The notes under the pieces are model-generated. The model had not been told where the DNA came from. It was given only the letters and a program-made list of their open reading frames with translations, and ran no database searches. The translations under genes were made by a program, and so were the position numbers. Shown here one piece after another: positions 33,111 through 44,286 of a stretch of DNA of 64,000 bases. Position 1 is the stretch's first letter; each line of letters opens with the position of its first letter. The DNA is from Hysterangium stoloniferum (lineage: Eukaryota > Basidiomycota > Agaricomycetes > Hysterangiales > Hysterangiaceae), in NCBI GenBank assembly GCA_015178975.1, contig WHVD01000074.1, forward strand, positions 1-64,000. Direction: 5' to 3'.

Positions 33111-34626
33111 GATACCCCTTGTACTAATCCCTGGAAACTCTCCAGACTATTACCTGGGGACTCCACAGGACATTGTTTGGAATATTACTGAAAAATCCAT
33201 GGCTTGAGATCTGGGAACTTAACACTTACATATTCTTTACTATTAATAGAGATTTAACAAGGAGTTAAATATTTTATTAATAGAGAAGATAATTTGTGTC
33301 AGAGTTTTTGTGTGCTTGTACTTGATTAATTCACTAAATTAAGGTATGGGCCTTGAATAATCTAAGTGTTGGCAGGGATTTCAGTAAGGAGACTTGTTAG
33401 GTTTACTATGTATTTAATAAGCCTAAGGGTAGTTATGAGGCTGATGGAACTGAGATGATTAGCTAAGTGCAAGAGTGCTGACAAAGAGTTCAAGATTCTG
33501 AAAGTGTAGGTTCTTGCAGTTAGTATATCAGACTAAGGCTATTATTGTCCTTACAATGATGAGATAAGCTCAAAGGCTGATGCAGGAAAATTGTGTGTGA
33601 TAAGTTATTTTATAGTGGAATTTTGGCCCTCCTTATATACATTTTGATAACTAAATATTTAACCATTTAATTATTTTAAGAGATCATTATTTGGACAATA
33701 ATGACCTCATATTTAACTTATTTCTTACCCTTTATTTATCCTATGACTCCAATGTTTGAGACAAGGGTCCCAATCCTATGCCTGAACTTGAAGGTTCACC
33801 AATTTGTTGGGGCCATGATCCTGGGACAGAAATAAATATTAATGACTTGACCCATATCATTACAGTCACATCAGTGACTGTATGATATCATGAGGCCGGC
33901 TTATGCAATATGTCATGTGACACTCAAAATGTGCAAACAAGAGAGCAGCAAAGTGCCAAAAACAATAGCTAAGTAAATAAGGACAAAATAATTAGTTAAA
34001 AAATATACTAAATTAAATGTGTAATAATAGCATAATATGAATCAATATATGCTATTATTATGCAAAGTGAAAAGGAATAAGGCCTTAATTTTTACAATAT
34101 GTGTAATAAAATTACAATAAATTTGAAAGAATATTAAATAATTCAAAGAAAATTAAGAGAACTTTATGAGATAATGTTAATACCTCACAACTAGATATAT
34201 TTATAGTAGTAAAATATATATATGAAGTTACAAAGCAATTGGTCAATTATTGAGAGAGCTATGAGATTCACAATTTTCAGCAATATTTCCCTGCAAATCT
34301 AGCATGCACCTTATGTAATGCAAAGTGGTGTAATTATATATAATTCTATACTTTTATATACTTGTTGAAATCATTGAACCTGAAAGACATACATAGATCA
34401 ACCTCTCTTTGAAACTGGGCCTGAATACTTATTTATTGGCCAATAATAATGACCTTATGTAAATACTATGTACATCAGCACTCATATCTGTCTTGGGATA
34501 GTATTTACATTTTTCCCCTATTTTCTCCTCTTGAAGTAATCAACATAAAACTATACAGGTGAGAAGACAGGAGTGTGCAGATGCCAATCCCACCATTTCA
34601 GTGATTGACTTCTGACTTACTGATAG

Positions 34627-35100
34627 TGTTAGGACCAGGAAACCTGCCAGGCTCAGGACCACATCCTACATGCACCCGACTCTCTATACCAGGTTACAGT
34701 TTACCAGAAAACCTGCCAGGCTCCAGACCCAGCCTTATATGCACCTGACTCTATATGGTACCCAAAGTACAGTCACAACTGGAGGGTCTGCTGGGACCCA
34801 TGCATGTCAAACCTGTCTATGCTGACCCTCTGTATCTCATGCATCAGTCATTGGACAACCCACTGGGTCCCATGCATGTCGAACCTGTCTATACCCAACT
34901 CCATTTCATGCACCAGTCACCAGACTCTGCCCAGACAACCCATCAGCCCTCTAACTGAGCCCCACTCCCATTATGGTCAAATGACCTGTCATGTTTCACA
35001 CTCTGCCTCCATTCCATATCCCTAACACCTAGTTTGGTGTTTACTCATCCCAATTCATGATTACTTGTTTAGGCTTTCATTATTACTAGATTTGGTATTG
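34627..35100 (-). repeat. L3-like LTR, reversed, beside family X copy 2
   Basis: Shares CTAACACCTAGTTTGGTGTT and ACTAGATTTGGTAT-type sequence with 62493-62988 in the same orientation. As at the window end, it stands directly beside a family X copy. Confidence 0.5.
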
Positions 35101-35105
35101 CATAT

Positions 35106-35742
35106 GGAGGATGTTTATAATTACTATAATCTCAAATATTTACTAATAAAAGTCTTATTTTTACAAAACTCCATCTTTAAATAGTGATATCTATTCTGAA
35201 ACAATTATATCATCAAAAAACAACCATCAGAAATAGTTCTCCGTATTACATCTTATACAACCCATAGTTATTTAACAAATTCCATTGTATATAATTTCCT
35301 TCCTTTTACAGATGCCTACTAATACTTTTATTAGTACTTTGTTTTTTAAAAGTTGTAATGTAGTTATTTCCATGTAAAATATGTAAAATATTATTGGAAA
35401 TTTTTCATACCACAGCTGTCTTTATTAAGTAAAACCCCCTATATATTCTGGGTATGTTGAATCAAGTAGAAATCTGTTCAGATTGGCAGATCCATTCCAA
35501 AGTAATACATATGCATGGAATGGACTATCTAAAGGTATCTATTTTTTAAAAGTATTAGTGTTTCAAACTACTAATTTTTTTTATTGTCTACTCGTGTCTG
35601 GAAAGATTCTTTAGTTTGTAATGTACAAGAGAGTTTAAAACTTTTTGAAAGTTTTAAAAACCAAATTATGTTTGAATCACATCCCAGATGTTTAAATGAC
35701 CTTTAGAGTATATTATACTTAATAGTTTTCAGATATCCTCCT
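35106..35742. repeat. Repeat family X, copy 2
   Basis: GGAGGATGTTTATAA to GATATCCTCC, the cleaner pair of inverted ends in this family. Non-coding. Confidence 0.65.
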
Positions 35743-35913
35743 CCTTTTGTTCTAGCATGTGATAACAGCATATATAAGCCTAGGTAGTTTTCCTTTCTCT
35801 TACCTTACCATACGCTGCATTTGCCTGTATCCTATTCTTGTTCTGGACAATACACTGTGGTCCTGTCAACTTGTGTGACCGCCAGTGATCCCAATTGACG
35901 ACGGGATTACACA
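35743..35913 (+). repeat. LTR-like end fragment
   Basis: Contains CATATATAAGCC and ends GGGATTACACA immediately before the duplication B boundary. It could be a short solo LTR or LTR end (TGTGATAACA to TTACACA). No clear target-site duplication was found. Confidence 0.3.
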
Positions 35914-37346
35914 ATCTAACAGATCCCGTCCGATTAGCCATGAACAGTCAACAGGCTCTGAATTCGAAGCTCGCACTTCCTGCTAGGGATTTGAGTACGT
36001 ATAACACTTTGTAGTTAGATACACAGTTCATTTCCCCTTGGAGAAAACCTAAACCCACCGCGAGCATTGTTATAATCCAGGGCTTACGTGTGACAACAAC
36101 ACGATCGGATCGTCTCGGTGGCAAGTTACGTGTGATTTTAGAATAACATGTACTTGCGATCATGTCTTAGGCATTAATTCCTTTTCTTTGTTCCAAACAT
36201 TCCTTTTGTCCTCATAGTATCCATTGTTCCCGATTTCCAAAATACTCAATACCTCAGTCGATTCCAGTGTTCGTATCGACTGAGGTAAGTCACCTGTCAT
36301 AGTTCCTTCGCTACTTCTGCATGCTCATTTCATATTAAAAGTTATCTTTAGTTATAGACATAGGTTTTGCGGTGACTGTCAGATCAACAGTAAACGTAGG
36401 TCTGTGCATTGGATATTCGTGATATTTCCATAAACTCGGAAGGGACGCAAGGAATATATGAGGGGACAACAAATGGGTCAATATAGCAATTACATGTGGA
36501 TCTGGTGTAAACCATATATAACGGTGGACTGGAGTTTTCACCATTTTACCACTCACAAACTATGTGAGACTACAATGTTGTTAATAGTCCGTGTCTATCC
36601 ATTTGCACGATGAAAGCCCGAATGTGCTCAACAGAAACATCCTCCATGAAATGTATTATGAAGGATAAAATATGAGCAACTTCAAGAATGGCATGGCTTG
36701 TACAAGCTACCAAGATCGGTATTCATCATCGGTATTCATCACAACTCGATGAGGTAAACACTTACTAGATTTCAAGAGGATTTCCATCAGCGTGCCACGA
36801 TGTTGCAGAGGTGGTTCAGGTAAATATAAGTGGCACAATGCAGAGATGACTATGTCCAGCTTAATATCGGTAAAGTAACCTGCAAGACGGTAAAAGGAGT
36901 CACTGGTGGAAAGAATTAAGACTTACCATATTGAGCAAAAGCTACAAACAATTTCCCAACATTTGAAACGACTTCGTCGTCGTCGTTATTGACAAGGGAC
37001 ATACAGTGATGTTCTAATTTACACCCAATAATAGGTTCGCGAAGGCAATCTTTGAAAACATTGAGGAGATGTTGACTTGCATGTCAATGCACACACCATG
37101 GGCTGCTAGCCGAACGAGCAGGTCGAGAACATTTGTTTGAGTTTGAAAATATGCGTCTTCCAACAGGGCAACAATGTCGGGAATGAGACCCGCAATGGTG
37201 GGTCGAAATTCCGCTGTAGTCCAATGTCAGCCGTATTCCGATCCCATTATCACACACCGCACCTTGCTCTGAAACCTTCGCCAGTGCCGATGCCCCACTT
37301 GATCGAACGAACTCGTCAGGGTCCTTTAACAGTGCAACAATGTCGG
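35914..37346. repeat. Segmental duplication B, copy 2
   Basis: The source side of duplication B: 3' flank and last exons of the DUF6535-HEAT gene, matching 10087-11342. The two differ by a unit-sized deletion in copy 1 and by unrelated sequence near 35940-36030. Confidence 0.85.
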
Positions 37347-40300
37347 GGATGGCAGGGGCAATGGCCGCTCGAAATTCGGCTGTGGTAAAATGTCGGCTAG
37401 ATTCTGATCCCATTATCACACACCGCACCTCGCTGTGAAACCTTCGCCAGTGCCAATGCCCCACTTGATCGAACGAACTCGTCAGGGTCCTTTAACAGTG
37501 CAACAATGTCGGGAATGGCAGGGGCAATGGCGGCTCGAAATTCGGCTGTGGTAAAATGTCACCTAGATTCTGATCCCATTATCACCCACCGCACCTTGCT
37601 CTGAAAATTTCGCCAGTTCCGATAAGCTACGTGATCGAACGACCTCGTCAGAGTCCTTTAACAGTGCAACAACGTCGGGAATGGCAGAGGCAATGACGGC
37701 TCGAAATTCGGCTGTGGTAAACTGTCAGCTGGATTCTGATCCCATTATCACCCACCGCACCTTGCTCTGAAAATTTCGCCAGGGCCGATACTGTGCTTGA
37801 TCGAATGAAATAGTGAGAGTCCTTCAACAGTGCAACAATGTCAGGAATGACACCCGCAACGGCGGGTCGAAATTCGGCTGTGGTCAAATGTCAGCTGGAT
37901 TCCGATCCCATCATCACCTACCGGACCTTGCTCTGAAAAATTCGCCAGGACCGATAGTGTCATTGATCGAACAGAATGGTCGGAGTCCTTCAACAATGCA
38001 ATAATGTCGGGAATGGCAGGCGTAATGGCGGCTCGAAATTCAGCTGTCATCAAATGTCAGCTGGATTCCCATCCCATTATCACACCGCACCTTGGTCTGA
38101 AAACATCGCCAGGGCCGATGCTCCCGTTGATCGAATGGAATCGTCAGAATCTTTTAACAGTGCAAAAATGCCAGGAATGGCATCCGTAATGGTGGGTCGA
38201 AATTCGGCTGTGGTCAAATGTCAGCTGGATTCCCATCTCATTATCATACACCGCACCTTTCTCTGAAAACTTCGCCAGGGCCGATACTGTGCTTGATCGA
38301 ATGAAATAGGAAGAGCCCTTTAACAGTGCAACAATGTCGGGAATGACACCCGCAACGGCGGGTCGAAATTCGGCTGTGGTCGAATGTCAGCTGGATTCCC
38401 ATCCCATTATCAAACACTGCACCTTGGTCTGAAAACATCGCCAGGGCCGATGCCCCCGTTGATCGAATGGAATCGTCAGAATCTTTTAACAGTGCAACAA
38501 TGCCAGGAATGACATCCGCAATGGTGGGTCGAAATTCGGCTGTGGTCAAATGTCAGCTGGATTCCCATCCCCATTATCATACACCGCACCCTGTTCTGAA
38601 AACCTCGCCAGGGCTGATACTGCCTCTGATCGAACGGAACGGTTGGAGTCCTTCAACAATGCAATAATGTCGGGAATGGCAGGCGCAATGGCGGCTCGAA
38701 ATTTGTCTATGGTCAAATGTTAGCTGGATTCTCATCCTGTTATCACATATAACACCTTGGTCTGAAACCTTGGCCAGGGCCGATACTGTGCTTGATCGAA
38801 CGGAATCGTCAGAGTCCTTCAACAGTTTAAGAATGTCCGGAATGGCACGGGTAATGGCGGATCCAAATGCGTCTGAAAGTCCATGAATTACGGCAATTTA
38901 TAAAGCATTGTTGCACGGACTAAACATATGTAGAGCAGTGACCACCTTTCCTAGAGCTAACTTTCCTTTTTGCACTGTGAGGTCTAACCTGGATAAGGGA
39001 AGGTCAAAGTTCTGCGCTTGAAAGTGGTGAAGAAATTAGTGAATGAACAATATATGACCTTTCTTCACGTACATGTCATTATTAGGCATTGAATGATCTT
39101 GATGTCTTCACGACGCGAAATATTATCGGTACTATGGAAGAGATCTACAGTCGACGACAGAGGATGTGGTATATTTTGCGTATTTTCTAGATTACCGCGA
39201 TATGGATCAGAACGAGATGAGGAAAAGAGGGGATGTGCAGGCTTCGAAGTGGGTTTCAAGATGACTCACGCAGGGTTGGTCGCGTTTTGTCAGAGAGACC
39301 TATAGCCGCGCGTATGCTAACCCTGAGAGGGAGAAACTCCCCTATGGAGACTTGAGATAAATCTTTCAACAAATCTTTCAACAAGATTTATTGGATCACC
39401 TTGTTTTGAAACCTCCGCCAGGGCCGATCTTGTGCTTGATCTAACGAACTCGTCAGAATCTCCTAACAGTGCAACAATGCCAGGAATGGTATCCGTAATG
39501 GTGGGTCGAAATTCGCCTGTGGTCAAATGTCAGCTGGATTCCCATCCCATTATCATAGACCGCGCCTTGCTCTGAAAACTTCGCCAGGGCCGATACTGCC
39601 TCTGATCTAACGAACGAGTCAGAATCCTTCAACAGTGCAACAATATCGGGAATGGCAGGGGTGATGGCGGCTCTAAATTCGACTGTGGTCAAATGTCAGC
39701 TGGATTCACATCCCATTCCAACACACTGCACCTTGCTTTAAAACAATGGCCAGGGATGATACTATGCTTGATCGAACGAAACGATCAGAATGCTTCAACA
39801 ATGCAACCATGTCGGGAATGGCAGGGGCAATGGCAGCTCGAAATTCGGCTGTGGTTAAATGTCAGCTGGATCCCCATCCCATTATCACACACCGCACCTT
39901 GCTCTGAAAATCTCGCCATGGCGTATGCTGTGATGGATGCAACATCATTGTCAGAATCCTTCAACAGTGGAATAATATCGGGAATGGCAGGCACAATGGC
40001 GGCTCGAAATTCGACTGTGTTCAAATGTCAGCCGGATTCCCATCTCATTGTCACACCGCACTTTGCTCTGAAACCTCACTAAGCGCAGATACTGCCTGTG
40101 ATCTAACGAGCGAGTTAGAATCCTTCAACAGTGCACCAATATCGGGAATCGCGGGGGCAATGGCGGCTCGAAATTCAGCTGTGGTCAAATGTCATCTGGA
40201 TTCCCATCCCATTATAACACACCACACCTTGCTTTAAGACCATCGCCATGGCCAAAACAGTCTTTGATCGAACGGAATAGTCAGAGTCTTTCAACAGTGC

Positions 40301-43300
40301 AACAATATCGGAAATAACACCCGCAATGGCGGTTCGGAGTTCGGCTGTGGTCAAATGTCAGCTGGATTCCCATCCCATTATCGCACACCGCACCTTGCTC
40401 TGAAACTTTCGCCAGAGCCGATACTGCAGGTAATAGATAATAATACCTAGAGTCCTCCAACAATGCAACAATATCAGGGATGACATCCGCAATGGCCGCT
40501 CCAAACTCGGCTGTGGTCAAATATCAGCTGGATTCCCATCCCATTATCATACACCGCACTTTGTTGTGAAAACTTCGCCAGGGCCGATACTATCCTTAAT
40601 TGAACGGAATGGTCTGAACCCTTCAACAGTGCAACAATATCAGGGATGACATCCGCAATGACCGCTCGAAACTCGGCTGTGGTCGAATATCAGCTAGATT
40701 CCCATCCCATTATCATACACCGCACCTTGTTCTGAAAACTTCGCCAGGGCCGATACTGTCCTTGATCGAACGGAATGGTCGTAGTCCTTCAACAGTGCAA
40801 TAATGTCAGGAATGGCAGGCGCAATAACGGCTCGAAATTCGGCTGTGGTCAAATGTCAGCTGGATTCCCATCCCATTATCGCACACCGCACCTTGCTCTG
40901 AAAACTTTGCCAAGGCCGACACTGTACTTGATCTAAAAGAATCGTTGCGGTCCTTCCACCATTCAAAAATGGTCCTTGGTCGAAAGCAACCGTCGGAGTC
41001 TTTCAAGAGTGCAACAATGTCGGAAATGGCAGGCGCAATGGTGGGTCGAAATTCGGCTGTGGTCAAATGTCAGCTGGATTCTCATCCTATTATCATACAC
41101 CGCACCTTGCTCTGAAAACTTCGCCAGGGCCGATACTGTCCTTGATCGAACGGAATGGTCGGACTCCTTCAACAGTGCAATAATGTCGGGAATGACAGGC
41201 GCAATGGCGGCTCGACATTCGGCTGTGGTCGAATGTCAGGTGGATTCCGATCTCATTATCACACCGTACCCTGCTCTGATAACTTCGCCAGGGCCGATAC
41301 TCCACTTGATCGAATGAAGTTGTCAGAGTCCTTCAACAGTGCAGCAATGTTGGGAATAGCACCAACGATGCCAATTGGGAATCTAGCTGAACACCGGTGA
41401 ACATTATATCGCACCCCTTCTCCACTTGGCATCTTCTCACCACATTCCAATAGTAATCGCTCATCAGGATCATCTGCGTTTTCAATCGCTTTCTTCATCC
41501 ACTCCCTTTTTCTTCCTGTTATGATAATACATTAGGTGCGTTTTGACTTATGACAACTCCATGGTTTACCAGGTATGAAACCTTTTTCTTTGAGCATTCT
41601 CCGGCAATCCACTGCTTATCAATCAGTTTCTTTCCCGGAGCCATGGAAAAAGTCCCTACTCCGAGACCAATATGCCACCATTAACCCTTCGCATGTCGCA
41701 CGCAAGCCCTTCTTTTCTGATAATGCTCCATCCATAGCCGCCGTCATCAATGTCTTTCGTTCGTATGCTGCTGCACCCATATTGGCCACCGTTTCAATGT
41801 GTGGGCCTGTCGGCACCTCTGGGTTGTCGACATCCATATTTACCCAAATCCCAATATGAACCGCCCACCCCAACGTCTTTACACAAGGATCTAAATTTTC
41901 CAACCGATGTAATGGTCTCCCATTATCTAGGAGTGTTTTGAAGGGCGTAAGGTACTCTTTGTCCTTGAGTTTGTCTGTTGGCGGCGATAGGAATCGTGAC
42001 ATTGCAAGGAGAGAAACTTCCGCAAGTGCTGCATCACGGACAGTGACGACGCCCGCGGTGTCAAAGCAGTTCTCCAAAGTTTTGCACAATTTCTCCGTGA
42101 CAGCCCGTTGGCACAAGGCAATCCGCAACTGTTCAGATTGTTTAGCACCTGCTACCGCCCTAAGTGCCTCGTAAATCCCCTCCTTCGATGTGGATTTTTC
42201 AATCACCCATGCCAGGATATCAGCTTCAAGTTCGGCCCGTTGAGGCTTGCGATGCGTGTCGACCAAGAACCGAGAAAGGCCGTCTAGCCATTCAGAAATG
42301 CTGAATGTATACATCCTTGTCGGTGAAAAAAAACCATAGTAGTCTGATGTAGACGTCTCATACTTTGCGCTTGCAGAGACGACTGGGAAAAACCGTGACA
42401 TTGTTGTCTGAAAGGGACAAGCGGGGGAAAACAAGGGAAAAACGGTGCCAAGCATATATAGCACGATTGCCAATGTGGTCAAAAAAAGCATAAGAACGCC
42501 CAAAGCTACGCTGCTATTCCATGTGAATAAGACGAGACCTGCACAGAACAGAAAGAGAGCCAGTTGAATCAAAAGCGGGATTCCAGTAACAACTGGCTCG
42601 AGACGCCATTGCTGTGCTCTCCTAACACGAAGGAGACGTTGGCATGCATCACTTGAGCGACTTCCGGGGGATACAGGAATATACTTCGCCAGCCATTCTT
42701 TTGCAAGTACAGCACAAAGCGCACTGAAGAGAGTCAGACCGAGACTAATGAACCACAAACAGTTGACAACAAGGGATGATTTGGAGACTTGAAAAGGCTG
42801 AGAAGTAGTTACAGCGAGGGGATTTTGAAGCGCCTGAAGGATTTCCCGAAGAGGATCTACCTGCAAATCCTTCCTACTTTCGATCAGGAACGCGGTAAGA
42901 ATCGCTCCAAACAAACCGGCCTGAAAAACTGTGAATTAATTAAATATCCATAAAGGAAAACGTATTGAATATACAAATATGAGAAGCTCGTCGACACCGA
43001 CTTGCAATGAGGTGGCAAGCTCTTTGTCCTCTTTTCTCGTTTCTTTCAGGTATAATGACCATATGGTTGAATCGGATTGAACATGCTTGCTATAGGGGTT
43101 ATCGTCCTCGCTTTCTAAGCCATTATCGGCACTGGATACTGGGCTTGATGGAATATAAGTAGGCGAAGATTGACGGTTGGTTGTTCCTTCTCCCTCTGTT
43201 TGTGTGCCTCAGTTTGGAATAAGTGTAAACTCTGATTTAATACCTGAGAGAAACGGTATCTGTGATTCGGCGGAGCTAAGGTCTTGTGAATACTGCGAAG

Positions 43301-43304
43301 ACAT
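36570..43304 (-). CDS. DUF6535 membrane protein with about 23 HEAT-like repeats (about 30 exons)
   Basis: Start ATG 43304, stop TAG 36570-36572, about 1,600 residues. Exons: 43304-43244, 43207-42975, 42920-41660, 41611-41570, 41515-41270, then one exon per repeat. All joins keep phase. The N-terminal DUF6535 domain shows STIWSLYLKETRKEDKELA, AGLFGAILTAFLIES and four hydrophobic segments (for example NCLWFISLGLTLFSALCAVL). Each repeat of 39 residues follows AEFRAAIAPAIPDIVALLKD plus SDDSVRSSTVSALAKFSEQ, a HEAT/ARM-like helix pair. C-terminal exons end IRAFIVQMDRHGLLTTL. I infer a membrane-anchored solenoid; partner unknown. A 530-bp spacer (about 38880-39405) interrupts the array and could be an enlarged intron or a gene boundary. 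Confidence 0.8.
37222..41345 (-). repeat. Tandem array of about 166-bp exon-intron units
   Basis: Twenty-three units at spacing of about 163-168 bp. Each is a 117-nt exon plus an intron of about 49 nt starting GTGCGGTGTG and ending TTGACCACAG. The conserved AGCTGAC inside the intron fits a branch site. All introns are phase 1, so whole units can be gained or lost without changing frame. One unit (near 40930-40990) carries an extra 48 nt. The last unit (near 37222-37130) is divergent. Confidence 0.9.
38880..39405. other. Spacer interrupting the HEAT array
   Basis: About 530 bp without HEAT units. The exon before it ends EVSKQ with a possible GTGATC donor, and the exon after it begins behind TTTCAG in matching phase, so it may be an expanded intron. 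No TE ends or convincing ORF are seen. Confidence 0.6.
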
Positions 43305-43595
43305 GGTCTGAGGAGGGTTGGAGGATTCCAACGGGAAGAACGGAAATGTGCTTCATTTGGATGAACGCCCAAAACCAGGTCGTACACAAAAATCAACGTT
43401 GGCCAATGAGTGGCGCGCGTTGACCAAAGTGTCGGAAAAATCCGAAAATCCCAATCAGGCCTGTCGGCCCGCCTGGATGCCAACTTGATGCCGGCTGCTC
43501 AGGTCCTGATCGTGCCTGGTGCACCCAAGCATCAGGCCGGCAGCGCTCGGCAAACAGCCCCACCCCTGGGTTCATGCTTCTTCCTGCTTCCATTC

Positions 43596-43910
43596 TCAAC
43601 CGATGTCCTCCAGCTCAATCAACCTGTCAAGTCTTCTCAAAGTGGCGGGAGATGACATTATCAGAGCCTCTTGAACAAAAGTGAATGTATAAATATTTAT
43701 GCCTTGGAGTGCGGACAATGTTAATTCTTTCAGTGCTTCTCTACTGGCATTATTGATGCATCCGGTGACTTTCTTTTCATCAAGAATGCTATAAATTGGG
43801 TGAATGTGGAAACACCCGAAGATGCTCCTCCTCGACTTGCTCTTTTGACATGACAGATGATGGGTCAGCAGTGAGCTCCTTGGCAGACAGGTTCTGCTCT
43901 TCGAGCACAC
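43596..43910 (-). CDS. Possible minus-strand coding remnant, unknown
   Basis: A frame ending in ASREALKELTLSALQGINIY and SSPATLRRLDRLIELEDIG, with a neighbouring frame (EEQNLSAKELTADPSSVMSK) just upstream to 43920, reads like protein but needs a shift or small intron to join. It matches nothing I recognise. It lies between the DUF6535-HEAT start and the copia element. Confidence 0.3.
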   Translation of the reverse strand: MCSKSRTCLPRSSLLTHHLSCQKSKSRRSIFGCFHIHPIYSILDEKKVTGCINNASREALKELTLSALQGINIYTFTFVQEALIMSSPATLRRLDRLIELEDIG

Positions 43911-44101
43911 TGGGTGTAGCAGGTGGTGGAGGGCACTAACTGAAAAGGCGGGGAAACAATGTGCGAGTGGGCAGGCTTAGCGATGCAGATGAGCTATTAT
44001 CACCATTCCCTGATGCCGAGCCTGGCTTCGGCGAATTTGATCCCAAAATGGTGGCCGATACGGGCTATACATATGAGTTAATCAAAATGGTCAGAATGGG
44101 G

Positions 44102-44106
44102 ATAGA
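44102..44106 (+). other. Target-site duplication ATAGA (left)
   Basis: Identical to 48778-48782. Defines the copia insertion as exact. Confidence 0.9.
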
Positions 44107-44286
44107 TGAAGATTAACGAGTGTAAGATGAGTTATTATTCGTTACGCTAATTCTCGTATATTTATATCGTACAGGTGGATAGAGTTTATCCACCTATTGC
44201 ATCATATACACGACTCCACTCGCTCCAGTTCAACGTTCGTATACACACGGCTCCACTCGCTCCAGTTCAACGCTCGTATCTCAATA
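44107..44286 (-). repeat. Copia 3' LTR (180 bp)
   Basis: TGAAGATTAACG to TATCTCAATA on the plus strand. On the coding strand the LTR begins TATTGAG rather than TG, if the ATAGA target-site duplication is taken at face value. The RT-RNase H stop codon TGA lies inside the LTR start. Confidence 0.9.

Larger units (their letters stand above)
31170..34330. mobile_element. Large TIR element with a nested insertion
   Basis: The left end CAGTGCTTTGCATTACATAA follows TA; the right end has the inverted sequence before TA (34331-34332). The outer 150 bp of the left TIR pairs with 34180-34330, and the inner part (31330-31475) pairs with 32165-32360. The right TIR is therefore split by about 1.8 kb of L3-like and other sequence. 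No transposase was recognised, so it is non-autonomous or decayed. Confidence 0.65.

Noticed and set aside
37084..41498. Regular repeats at about 166-bp spacing resembling a CRISPR-like array or satellite DNA
   Set aside because: Units are far too long, contain coding exons with splice signals, and belong to a eukaryotic gene.
43115..43483. Minus-strand ORF of 122 codons upstream of DUF6535
   Set aside because: It overlaps the first exons of the DUF6535-HEAT gene in another frame and has low-complexity composition.
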